A DNA stretch of 64,000 bases. It comes from Collimonas fungivorans. GTDB lineage: Bacteria; Pseudomonadota; Gammaproteobacteria; Burkholderiales; Burkholderiaceae_D. A program made the position numbers and the translations under genes. The stretch is from assembly GCF_001584145.1 (NCBI RefSeq), contig NZ_CP013232.1:4898001-4962000 (forward strand). Reading direction: 5' to 3'. The notes below the pieces were generated by a model. It worked only from the letters and a program-made list of their open reading frames with translations, made no database searches and had not been told where the DNA came from. Positions 8,933 through 17,319 of this stretch are shown here, piece after piece (position 1 is the stretch's first letter; every line of letters begins with the position of its first letter).

Positions 8933-10012
8933 TCATATGCTCGACTGCGCAATCAGGTTCTTGCATCGCTGCTCCAGGTAATTGGTGACGTGGACAAACA
9001 AGGCAAATTGCGGATTCTTGGTTTGCCCGTGATGGAAACGATAGTAGATTTGCTGCACGATCACCGCCAGGCGGAACAGCCCGTAGATTTCATAGAAATC
9101 GAAATGATCGGTGCGGTGGCCGGTTTTTTCACCGTAATAGGCGATCACTTCCTTGCGCGTCAGCATGCCCGGCAAGTGCGTCGGCTGGCGCCGCATCTGC
9201 TTGAATTGCGGCTCGTCGTCGGCCTGCACCCAGTAGGCCAAGGTATTGCCCAGGTCCATCAACGGATCTCCCAGGGTCGCCATTTCCCAATCCAGCACAC
9301 CGATCACATGCAGCGGATTGTCAGCATTAAGCACCACGTTGTCGAAGCGGAAATCGTTGTGGATCAGGCAGGTGGCGACATCGGCGGCCGGCATCTTGTC
9401 TTCCAGCCAGCGCATCACCGACTCGAAATCGACAGCGTCGTCGGTGCGCGCCTTGCGGTAACGCTCGCTCCAGCCGCTGATCTGGCGCTGCACATAACCC
9501 TCGCCCTTGCCCAGATGCGCCAGGCCGGCGGCCTGGTAGTCGACCTGGTGCAGGGCGATCATCTTGTCGATGACGTTCAGGCACAGCTGGCGCGTATCGG
9601 CGGCGGTCAGCTCCAGGCCGGCCGGCAACTTGTCGCGCAGGATGATGCCGCGCAGCCGCTCCATCACATAAAAATCGCTGTCCATCACGGCCCGGTCCTG
9701 GCAGGTCGCAAACACCTTTGGCACATAGGGATAGACCGGCCTCAATTCGGCCATGATGTTCGCTTCGCGCAGCATGTCATGGGCCGATTTGGCCTTGGCG
9801 CCGAACGGCGGCCGGCGCAAGATCAGTTCGCGGTCGGCGCCACTCAGCCGATAAGTCAGCAGGTAGGTCAGGTTCGAGGCGCCGCCAGGGAACTGACTCA
9901 CGGCCGGCGTGCCTTGCAGGCTGCCGTCGACGCTTTGCAGAAACGCGGCGACCTTTGCCGCATCCAGTTCTTCACCGCTGCGCACCGCGCCGGCTTGATC
10001 GATCAGCGTCAT
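8933..10012 (-). CDS. APH-family phosphotransferase (ACAD10/11 kinase-domain-like)
   Basis: The 359-residue protein is an aminoglycoside-phosphotransferase-fold kinase. It carries the catalytic loop [10 protein letters not shown] and the metal-binding [12 protein letters not shown], with a glycine-rich [10 protein letters not shown] near the N-terminus. The ATG at 10012 overlaps the stop of the acyl-CoA dehydrogenase gene as ATGA, which indicates translational coupling. The frame is open further upstream but only as a shadow of that gene. In ACAD10/ACAD11 and in LvaA/LvaC, the kinase partner phosphorylates 4-hydroxyacyl-CoA so that the dehydrogenase partner can eliminate phosphate. The same chemistry is likely here, and antibiotic resistance is unlikely. 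Confidence 0.82.
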   Translation of the reverse strand: MTLIDQAGAVRSGEELDAAKVAAFLQSVDGSLQGTPAVSQFPGGASNLTYLLTYRLSGADRELILRRPPFGAKAKSAHDMLREANIMAELRPVYPYVPKVFATCQDRAVMDSDFYVMERLRGIILRDKLPAGLELTAADTRQLCLNVIDKMIALHQVDYQAAGLAHLGKGEGYVQRQISGWSERYRKARTDDAVDFESVMRWLEDKMPAADVATCLIHNDFRFDNVVLNADNPLHVIGVLDWEMATLGDPLMDLGNTLAYWVQADDEPQFKQMRRQPTHLPGMLTRKEVIAYYGEKTGHRTDHFDFYEIYGLFRLAVIVQQIYYRFHHGQTKNPQFALFVHVTNYLEQRCKNLIAQSSI

Positions 10013-11253
10013 GCCGGCTCTCCCGCAGCAACCATGCTCCCGGCCTTGGCGGCTTGCGCTTTCAGTTCCAGCTTGGCGATCAGGGCACGGTGCACTTCGT
10101 CCGGTCCGTCCGCCAGGCGCAGCACCCGGGCATAGGCAAACAAGGCCGTCAGCGGCAAGTCGTCGCAGAGACCGGCGCCGCCGTGGATCTGGATCGCCTG
10201 GTCGATCACCAGCTGCGCCACGCTGGGCGCCACTACCTTGATTTGCGAAATTTCGCTCATCGCCGCCTTGGCGCCGACCGTATCCATCATCCATGCCGCC
10301 TTCAGAGTCAGCAAACGCGATTGTTCGATCGCCATGCGGGCATTGGCGATGATGTCGGCATTACCGCCGAGATCGGCCAGCGGCTTGCCGAATGCGCTGC
10401 GCGTCAGCGCACGTTTGCACAGCATTTCCAGCGCCACTTCAGCCGCTCCCAGCGCCCGCATGCAGTGATGGATCCGACCTGGGCCAAGACGGCCCTGGGC
10501 GATTTCAAAACCGCGCCCTGGCCCCGCAATAATGTTGGTCAGCGGCACGCGCACATTGGTGAAACTGACCTCGCCATGGCCGTAAGGTTCATCCAGGGCG
10601 CCAAATACCGGCAACATGCGCTCGATCTTCACGCCAGGCGTCGCCATCGGCACGATCACCATGGAGTGGCGCGCATGCTTGGGGCCGTCCGGATAGGTCA
10701 GCCCCATGAAGATCACGAACTTGCAGTTGGGATGGCCGATGCCGGTGCTCCACCATTTGCGGCCGTTGAGCAGCACTTCGTCGCCTTCGACCAGCGCGGT
10801 AGCGCGCATGTTGGTGGCGTCGCTTGAAGCGACATCAGGTTCGGTCATGCAGAACGCCGAGCGGCATTCGCCTGCCAGCAAGGGCTTGAGCCATTGTTCC
10901 TGCTGCGCCGGCGAGCCGTATTTGGCCAGCACTTCCATATTGCCGGTATCAGGCGCATTGCAGTTGAAGACTTCCGGCGCGATGAACGAGCGGCCCATGA
11001 TTTCGGCCAGCGGCGCGTAATCGGTATTGCTCAGTCCGGCGCCGAACTCTTCATCCGGCAGGAACAGGTTCCATAAACCGGCTTCCCTGGCCTTGGCTTT
11101 CAGGGCCAGCATGACCGGCGGCACATTCCACGGCAGCGGGCCGCGCTTGAGCTGGCTGAAATATTCGGCTTCGGCCGGAAACACGTGCTCGCTCATGAAG
11201 GCATTGAGCCGTTCTATATATTGGCGGGCGCGGGGTGAGTAGGCGAAATCCAT
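10009..11253 (-). CDS. acyl-CoA dehydrogenase family protein (ACAD10/11-like)
   Basis: The 414-residue flavoenzyme has the FAD/substrate segments [15 protein letters not shown] and [12 protein letters not shown] and the C-terminal [11 protein letters not shown] block of acyl-CoA dehydrogenases. The ATG at 11253 has GAGGAA six bases upstream and precedes the family start MDFAYSPR, so it is preferred over 11280. It is the first gene of a five-gene minus-strand operon and overlaps the kinase-like gene by 4 bases, mirroring the fused kinase-dehydrogenase ACAD11. The predicted role is phosphate-assisted dehydration of phosphorylated 4-hydroxyacyl-CoA, inferred from family and gene pairing. A divergent LysR gene probably controls it. 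Confidence 0.87.
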   Translation of the reverse strand: MDFAYSPRARQYIERLNAFMSEHVFPAEAEYFSQLKRGPLPWNVPPVMLALKAKAREAGLWNLFLPDEEFGAGLSNTDYAPLAEIMGRSFIAPEVFNCNAPDTGNMEVLAKYGSPAQQEQWLKPLLAGECRSAFCMTEPDVASSDATNMRATALVEGDEVLLNGRKWWSTGIGHPNCKFVIFMGLTYPDGPKHARHSMVIVPMATPGVKIERMLPVFGALDEPYGHGEVSFTNVRVPLTNIIAGPGRGFEIAQGRLGPGRIHHCMRALGAAEVALEMLCKRALTRSAFGKPLADLGGNADIIANARMAIEQSRLLTLKAAWMMDTVGAKAAMSEISQIKVVAPSVAQLVIDQAIQIHGGAGLCDDLPLTALFAYARVLRLADGPDEVHRALIAKLELKAQAAKAGSMVAAGEPA

Positions 11254-11280
11254 GGCATTCCTCAACTGTGTAATCGACAT

Positions 11281-11442
11281 TAGGACCCGTCAGGCAGTAA
11301 GTTGAACATTTGTGCTGGCCGTGGCCGGCGCGCTGCTGCGTTGCCCACCGCTTGCAGTGCTCGCACTGCGGCGCGTCGGGCGCCTTGCATCGCATCCGGC
11401 CACGACCGCCCAAATATCCAACTTACTGCCTAACGGGTCCTA
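11281..11442. repeat. 162-bp palindromic intergenic element A (MITE-like)
   Basis: The ends are near-perfect inverted repeats: TAGGACCCGT, one variable base, then AGGCAGTAAGTTG at the left, and the same reversed at the right. Matching stretches ATTTG and GTGGCCGG continue inward. The centre is a perfect 7-bp hairpin GCAGTGC-TC-GCACTGC at 11354-11369. It has no coding capacity and no obvious target duplication. It fills most of the space between the divergent acyl-CoA operon and LysR gene. Confidence 0.8.
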
Positions 11443-11465
11443 TGAAGTGTGCCGCAACGGCTATA

Positions 11466-11480
11466 ATTCATCAAATGAAT
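11466..11480. promoter_or_regulatory. LysR-type box ATTC-N7-GAAT before the LysR gene
   Basis: ATTCATCAAATGAAT is a perfect palindrome of the T-N11-A class that LysR proteins bind. It lies 27 bases upstream of the LysR start and overlaps a TATAAT (11462-11467) that could be its -10 box, which fits autoregulation. The function is inferred. Confidence 0.5.
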
Positions 11481-11506
11481 GATTTATATAGACCATAATT
11501 AATCTC

Positions 11507-12448
11507 ATGCATATAAGTCGAATCGACCTCAACCTGTTCGTGGTGCTTGACACCATCTACGCGGAAGGCAACATCACCCGTGCGGCCAAGGCGCTCAGCC
11601 TGACCCAGCCGGCGGTCAGCCACGCGCTGGCGCGCTTGCGCGAACTGCTGGGCGATCCCTTGTTCATCCGGCAAGGCAGCAAGATGCTGCCGACGCCGAT
11701 GACGCGCTCGCTGATCGGCCCGGTGCGGCAAGCGCTGCAAACGCTGGAGGTCAGCGTCAAGCACGGCAACCAGTTCGATCCGACCACCAGCCGCCGCAGC
11801 TTCAGCCTTGGCCTGCCGGGCGTGCTGGAAGCGCGGCTGCTGCCGCCGCTGATGCAGCTGCTGCAAATCCAGGCGCCGATGGTGGAAATCAATTCGGTAC
11901 GGGTCGAGCGGCGGCAGCTGGAATCGGAGCTGGCGGCCGGCACGCTGGACATCGCGGTGGACGTCTTGCTGCAGCGCCCCGGAGAAATCCGCAGTGCTTC
12001 GCTGTCGCGCGATACGCTGGTGGTGGTGGCGCGCCAGGATCATCCGGCGCTGAAACACGGACTCGACCTGGAAACCTACCTGGCGCAAAACCATATCCTG
12101 GTTTCCTCGCGCCGCACCGGCCCCGGCGTCGAAGACGTGGAGCTGGCCCGCATCGGCCGCCAGCGCCACATCGGCCTGCGCTGCCAGCACTATTACGCGG
12201 CTTGCCAGGTGGCCAGCGTTTCCGACCTGCTGACCACGATGCCGGAACACTACGCGCACATCGCCAACATCAACCTGCCGAACCGGATCTATCCGCTGCC
12301 GCTGCCTACGCCGCCGCTGGATGTCTATCTGTACTGGCATGAGAACGCCGAACTTGATCCGGCCAATCGCTGGCTGCGCGGGCTGTTGGGATTATTGTTT
12401 CCCCGGGCGGACCTGCCGCCGGGCGACACGGAGAAGATGGATTCCTGA
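11507..12448 (+). CDS. LysR-family transcriptional regulator
   Basis: This 313-residue LysR protein has a helix-turn-helix with NITRAAKALSLTQPAVSHAL (about residues 23-42) and a substrate-binding domain of the NodD/LinR-like type (LDLNLFVVLD-style N-terminus, DPLFIRQGSKM). It is transcribed divergently from the acyl-CoA dehydrogenase operon and is its probable regulator, possibly responding to an acyl-CoA or hydroxy acid. An autoregulatory LysR box lies upstream. Its stop is one base from the end of the convergent XRE gene, which leaves no room for a terminator between them. Confidence 0.85.
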   Translation: MHISRIDLNLFVVLDTIYAEGNITRAAKALSLTQPAVSHALARLRELLGDPLFIRQGSKMLPTPMTRSLIGPVRQALQTLEVSVKHGNQFDPTTSRRSFSLGLPGVLEARLLPPLMQLLQIQAPMVEINSVRVERRQLESELAAGTLDIAVDVLLQRPGEIRSASLSRDTLVVVARQDHPALKHGLDLETYLAQNHILVSSRRTGPGVEDVELARIGRQRHIGLRCQHYYAACQVASVSDLLTTMPEHYAHIANINLPNRIYPLPLPTPPLDVYLYWHENAELDPANRWLRGLLGLLFPRADLPPGDTEKMDS

Positions 12449-12449
12449 C

Positions 12450-12815
12450 TCAGCTTTTTTTTGCCGGGTGAGCCGTTTGCCATTTGTTGACGCAGAATTC
12501 GATGTATTCGCCTATGCGGTTCTGTTCTGCCTCCGGGATCGCAAGGAACGATTCCACGCTGATGCTGAAAGGCCACTGGCCGGAAGCCTTGAGCAATATC
12601 TTGGGGTCGCCGAGTCCCGTGGCCAGCCAGAATATGTCGACGCCCAGGAATCTTGCCGCAAGCGCCGAATTCTCCGCAGTCAGCGCCTTGGTTTTGCCGG
12701 CGATCACCTGCCCGATCGCCTGCACGCTGACGCCGATGCCGTCTGCGAGTTCCTGCCTGTCTTTTTGCGCCAAATGCAAAGCTTCTGCGAGCCGCGCCCC
12801 GTAATTATTCATCAT
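12450..12815 (-). CDS. XRE-family helix-turn-helix regulator
   Basis: The 121-residue protein has an N-terminal Cro/CI-type helix-turn-helix (RQELADGIGVSVQAIGQVIAG, about residues 20-40, written here in shortened form) followed by a small, mostly helical C-terminal region. It begins with two adjacent ATG codons, and either could be used. It is divergent from the atypical SDR gene at 12912. The shared intergenic region holds three copies of an AAAG-type palindrome that probably serve as its operators. It resembles phage-like repressors of the DUF-type found in Burkholderiales, but no phage genes are near. Confidence 0.8.
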   Translation of the reverse strand: MMNNYGARLAEALHLAQKDRQELADGIGVSVQAIGQVIAGKTKALTAENSALAARFLGVDIFWLATGLGDPKILLKASGQWPFSISVESFLAIPEAEQNRIGEYIEFCVNKWQTAHPAKKS

Positions 12816-12818
12816 CGG

Positions 12819-12877
12819 TAAAGAATACTTTCAATCATTTAAAGCATGGTTGCAATGTGCACTAAAGAATGCTTTAA
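12819..12877. promoter_or_regulatory. cluster of palindromic operators between XRE and SDR genes
   Basis: TAAAGAATACTTT (12819-12831) and TAAAGAATGCTTTA (12863-12876) are near-identical palindromes, and a half-matching TTTAAAGCAT lies between them at 12838-12847. Repeated AAAGnATnCTTT boxes beside an XRE gene are typical of autoregulated repressor-operator regions that also control the divergent gene. Confidence 0.65.
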
Positions 12878-12911
12878 TTGCGTGTAAAAACTGACAATGA
12901 TTCTGCCGACC

Positions 12912-13697
12912 ATGAATCCACTTACCGCCTATTTCCCTCTTAAAAACAAGGTCGCCCTGGTCACCGGCGCGGCGCGTGGCATCGCTTTACATATCGCCTG
13001 CGCGCTATCGGCGGCTGGTGCACATTTGGCGATTCTAGATGAACGGGAGCAGGAGGGGCGCGTCATCGCCAGGCTGCTCGGCGGCAAAAAGGACAATGTG
13101 CGTTTCTGGCAAGTCGACGTCAGCGACAACGACGCGGTGCAGCGGGTGATGGCGGCAGTCGAAGCGCATTTCGGCCGCATCGATATCCTGGTCAACAGCG
13201 CCGGCGTCGACGCCAGCAATGCCTCGGCACAGGAACTGCCGCTGAAGCATTGGGAACAGGCGATGCAGACCAACGTCAACGGCAGCATCTTGTGCAGCAA
13301 ACACGTGGCGCCGGCAATGGAACGCGCCGGCGGCGGCTCCATCGTCAACGTGCTGTCGCTGTGCCCCATGGATGGCGAGCAGCAGGAAGCGGCCGACCAT
13401 GCGGCACGAGCGACGCTGCGGATGGGCAATGCGCATGCGATGCGCTACGCAATGCAGAATATCCGCGTCAATGCCATCCATCCGGGCGTGGTGCGGCCGC
13501 CTGCGCTGGCTGCAGCCATGCGCAGGCAGGATGACCTGACCCAGGTGCTGGCAGACAGGGCGGAATTGCAGATGCTGACAGAGCGCGGTTCGGCTGCCGA
13601 TGTGGCGGCGGCGATCCTGTATCTGGCGTCGGATGCCGGACGTTTTGTTACGGGTAGCGAATTAGTGATCGATGCAGGGCCATGCCGTTGCTTTTGA
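12912..13697 (+). CDS. SDR-fold protein lacking the catalytic Tyr and Lys
   Basis: The 261-residue protein aligns with classical SDR enzymes along its whole length (KNKVALVTGAARGI, DILVNSAG, MQTNVNG, SIVNVLS, IRVNAIHPGVVRPP). Three key positions differ. The cofactor motif reads TGAARGIA instead of TGxxxGIG, NNAG reads NSAG, and where YxxxK should be the sequence reads DHAAR. The active-site Ser seems kept. The product may be inactive as a dehydrogenase and act as a cofactor-sensing or structural protein. It is divergent from the XRE gene and shares its operator region. An alternative ATG at 12897 would add five residues, and neither start has a good Shine-Dalgarno. Confidence 0.75.
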   Translation: MNPLTAYFPLKNKVALVTGAARGIALHIACALSAAGAHLAILDEREQEGRVIARLLGGKKDNVRFWQVDVSDNDAVQRVMAAVEAHFGRIDILVNSAGVDASNASAQELPLKHWEQAMQTNVNGSILCSKHVAPAMERAGGGSIVNVLSLCPMDGEQQEAADHAARATLRMGNAHAMRYAMQNIRVNAIHPGVVRPPALAAAMRRQDDLTQVLADRAELQMLTERGSAADVAAAILYLASDAGRFVTGSELVIDAGPCRCF

Positions 13698-13715
13698 CAT
13701 GTACTCCGCAGCCCT

Positions 13716-14762
13716 TTAGAAGTAAGTTAAGCCCAGAGCTGCCTTGACTTCGTCGGCGGTTTTCGCCGCTACTTCGCGCGCCTTGGCGGTGCCTTCCTTC
13801 AGGATCTGCATGACATGGCCCTTGTCCTTGGCCAGCTCCTCGCGGCGGGCGCGGATCGGCGCCAGCAGGTCTTGCAGGCAGGCTTCCAGGCGCGCCTTGA
13901 CCAGGCTGTCGCCCAGGCCGCCGCGCACATAATGTGCTTTCATCTCAGCCAGGCCGGCCTGGTCGGGATCGAAGGCATCCAGGTAGAGGAAGGCGACATT
14001 GCCTTCCAGGTGGCCGGGATCCTGCACCCGCAGGTGCAAAGGATCGGTATACACCTGCTTGACCGCCGCCCGGATCTCGTCGGCAGTCGCACCCAGGTTG
14101 ATGGTATTGCCCAACGACTTGCTCATCTTGGCCTTGCCGTCGATGCCAGGCAGGCGTCCGATCTCCGGCACCAGCGCCTTCGCCTCAACCAGCACATCGC
14201 GCCCCGCGGTACGGTTAAAACGCCGCACGATTTCATTGGTTTGCTCGATCATCGGAATCTGGTCTTCGCCCACCGGCACCAGCGCCGCCTTGAAAGCCGT
14301 GATATCCGCCGCCTGGCTGGCCGGATAGGTCAGGAATCCGGCCGGGATATCGCGCTCGAAACCGCGCAAGCGGATTTCTTCCTTGACCGTAGGATTGCGC
14401 TCCAGCCGCGCTACCGTCACCAGGTTCAGGTAATAGAAAGTCAGCTCCGCCAATTCCGGAATCTGCGACTGGATCAGGATCGTCGACAAGGCCGGATCGA
14501 TGCCGACCGCCAGGTAATCGAGCGCAACTTCCACCACATTGCGGTGCACCTTGCCGGTGTCGTCCATATTGTCGGTCAGCGCCTGGGCGTCGGCCAGCAT
14601 GATGAACTGGCGGTATGTGTGCTGGTAAGCGACGCGGTTACGCAAGCTGCCGACAAAATGGCCCAGGTGCAAAGGGCCGGTCGGACGGTCGCCGGTCAGA
14701 ATCACGGCAGAATTCGACAGCGGCAGCGGCGCCGCCGACGGCGAACTTGTTGGCAAACTCAT
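13716..14762 (-). CDS. trpS: tryptophanyl-tRNA synthetase
   Basis: This cytoplasmic class I aminoacyl-tRNA synthetase charges tRNA-Trp. The 348-residue protein has the HIGH-like GPLHLGHF at residues 29-36 and KMSKS at 212-216, with the family GEDQ and ERNPTVKEE segments between. The ATG at 14762 has AAAGGAA correctly placed. The frame runs open upstream to 15005 but through a terminator and the next gene, so it was not extended. The upstream Tim44-domain gene ends in its own terminator, so trpS is probably transcribed alone. Confidence 0.95.
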   Translation of the reverse strand: MSLPTSSPSAAPLPLSNSAVILTGDRPTGPLHLGHFVGSLRNRVAYQHTYRQFIMLADAQALTDNMDDTGKVHRNVVEVALDYLAVGIDPALSTILIQSQIPELAELTFYYLNLVTVARLERNPTVKEEIRLRGFERDIPAGFLTYPASQAADITAFKAALVPVGEDQIPMIEQTNEIVRRFNRTAGRDVLVEAKALVPEIGRLPGIDGKAKMSKSLGNTINLGATADEIRAAVKQVYTDPLHLRVQDPGHLEGNVAFLYLDAFDPDQAGLAEMKAHYVRGGLGDSLVKARLEACLQDLLAPIRARREELAKDKGHVMQILKEGTAKAREVAAKTADEVKAALGLTYF

Positions 14763-14835
14763 TGAAATTCCTTTAGCGGTATCCTGAAAACCCCGTATTG
14801 TGCCACTACTGGCGCCACTGGCGCGCGCCAAAAGA

Positions 14836-14868
14836 AAAAGCCGCCGGCAATTTCTCGCCGGCGGCTTT
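14836..14868 (-). terminator. Rho-independent terminator of the Tim44-domain gene
   Basis: On the minus strand a perfect 9-bp stem, GCCGCCGGC with GCCGGCGGC around an 8-base loop, is followed by TTTTTCTTTT. It lies 28 bases after the stop of the Tim44-domain gene and before trpS. Confidence 0.9.
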
Positions 14869-14895
14869 GTTATGAAAGCTGGTTTCAGCCCGGGC

Positions 14896-15843
14896 TCAAC
14901 CCTTTTGTTCGACCTGCTCGATCCCAGCCAGTATCCAGCCGCCCTGCCCCGCGGTCGGCTTCGACAAGTTCCAGACCTCGGAGAACGGCGCGGCGAAAGC
15001 TGCATCGTCTTCCTTGATCATGCCGGTGAATTTCACGCTGGCCAGGTATTCGGCGTCGGCAGTCTCGATTCCCAGCAGTTCGGCATCCAGCGTCACGACG
15101 TCGGTATGGTTGTCCGAAGCACCGCGCTCCTGCAATTGCATGCGCAGTTCGGCAAACATTTCCGGTGTGGTGAATTCGCGGATGTCGTTGCTGTCAGCCT
15201 TGTCCCATGCGGCTTGCAGGCGCAGGAAATAGGTCTTGGAATGGCGCAGGAAACCGGCCGTATCGAAATCGGCAGGCACACCCCAGGCTGCAACGCCTGC
15301 GGCGCCAGCGCCAGTCGCCGCCGCTGCAGGCGCGGCGTCAAATGCCGTGCGCTGCATAGGCTGCTCGAGGCGCGAAGCGATTTCCGGCGTGAAGCTGGAA
15401 GGCGCTTGGGCGGCATAGGCCGGACGCATGCCATTGCCGCCGGCAGCGCCGTTGCCCATCTTGCGGCGCACCAGCTTGTAGATGAACATGGCGGCGAATG
15501 CGAACAAGGCGATCATGATGATATTGCTGATCATGCCGGCCATGGCGCCGCCCAAGCCCATGCTCGACAGCAAGGCGCCCAGGCCCAGGCCCAGCAGCGC
15601 ACCGCCCAGCATGCCTTTCCACATGCTAGGTTTGGCGGCAGCCGCAGCGGCCGGCGCTGCTGCAGCAGCAGCTGGCTTGGCGGCATTGCCGGCCTGGTTC
15701 TGCGCCGGCGCCGCCTGGCGGTTCATGCTTTGCGATTTTTTGCCGAAGGAACCGCCACCGCCCATGCGCTTGGCTTCAACGGCCGACATGCCAGCTGACA
15801 ACGTCATGGCGACGACGATCAGCGCCACAAATAATTTTTTCAT
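14896..15843 (-). CDS. Tim44-like domain membrane protein
   Basis: The 315-residue protein begins with a signal peptide-like segment ([19 protein letters not shown]). Next come a Gly/Ser-rich stretch and an Ala/Pro-rich linker (about 42-71), a Gly-rich region, one clear membrane helix (about 103-123) and a C-terminal Tim44/MRP-L45-like domain (about 190-310). In bacteria such proteins are anchored in the inner membrane, and their role is unclear. The domain is named for the mitochondrial import motor subunit. The gene stands alone between its own terminator and a 219-base intergenic region. Confidence 0.82.
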   Translation of the reverse strand: MKKLFVALIVVAMTLSAGMSAVEAKRMGGGGSFGKKSQSMNRQAAPAQNQAGNAAKPAAAAAAPAAAAAAKPSMWKGMLGGALLGLGLGALLSSMGLGGAMAGMISNIIMIALFAFAAMFIYKLVRRKMGNGAAGGNGMRPAYAAQAPSSFTPEIASRLEQPMQRTAFDAAPAAAATGAGAAGVAAWGVPADFDTAGFLRHSKTYFLRLQAAWDKADSNDIREFTTPEMFAELRMQLQERGASDNHTDVVTLDAELLGIETADAEYLASVKFTGMIKEDDAAFAAPFSEVWNLSKPTAGQGGWILAGIEQVEQKG

Positions 15844-16062
15844 ACTTTCTCCTGAGATTTGATGCCGTCACGGCCACACGGGCCGCTAAGTTTTAAAACT
15901 TCACAGCCATGCCATGACGCCGAGCCGGCCCGGAATTAAGGCGAGATGCAAGACGCACATCAGCCCGCCGCTCAACATCATGGATGGTTGGAATCGCCGG
16001 GCAGTTACCCGGCAGATGGGAAGGCGCCTGCCGCCGGATGCAATCGGGCGGCGTAAAGGCGC

Positions 16063-16407
16063 TTAAGCTCTGGGCGGAGGACCGGCCGGAGGCAGGAACG
16101 GAGGCTGGAGCGCTTTATCGTTGCTCAACGCAGGTGTAGAAGCGATCGCCGCAGCGGCAAATACAAGGGGAAAAGCAGGGACTGTCTCATCGCCGAGATC
16201 GACATGCATCTCGATGTCGTCGACAACACTGTCCTGTGAACTGCAATCGTCGCCAGCCGTGCAGGCGGAGGCATCTTGCAAGACTCCTTTCAGAATTTCC
16301 TGCTGGACTGCCAGCGTCGCCACGGTGTTTGCCTGGGATTCGGTCATGCCTGCAAAAACTTGCATAGGCAGCAGAAACATCAGCAAAAGAATCAGTAAGC
16401 GTCGCAT
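16063..16407 (-). CDS. small exported protein of unknown function
   Basis: I do not recognise this protein. From the ATG at 16407 it has 114 residues with a strong signal peptide (RRLLILLLMFLLPMQVFAG). The mature part is acidic, contains two Cys in SACTAGDDCSSQ and ends in a Pro-rich tail (PPFLPPAGPPPRA). An upstream ATG at 16446 would add 13 residues that do not look like a leader. There is no good Shine-Dalgarno for either start. A GC-rich hairpin at 16030-16052 lies just beyond the stop. The layout (leader, short polar body, Pro-rich end) recalls small exported proteins found beside metal-efflux or two-component genes, and a two-component system is divergent from it. Confidence 0.6.
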   Translation of the reverse strand: MRRLLILLLMFLLPMQVFAGMTESQANTVATLAVQQEILKGVLQDASACTAGDDCSSQDSVVDDIEMHVDLGDETVPAFPLVFAAAAIASTPALSNDKALQPPFLPPAGPPPRA

Positions 16408-16564
16408 CAAAGTAGGAAAGCAGGTCCAGGCTGGATTGAGTGGCAATGATTATACCAAACAGCGCCAATACCAGCGGCAATGTTACGTCGACCTTGCTGG
16501 GAAGAATGAAACGCCATAGACTACAAGCAGTACTTCCATCCACCGTACCGGAAACACCTCCATC

Positions 16565-17308
<744 letters not shown>

Positions 17309-17319
17309 CGCTTGCCCTC

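Noticed and set aside
8933..10012. Aminoglycoside resistance gene
   Set aside because: The kinase fold is shared, but overlap with an acyl-CoA dehydrogenase gene and similarity to ACAD10/11 kinase domains point to acyl-CoA metabolism.
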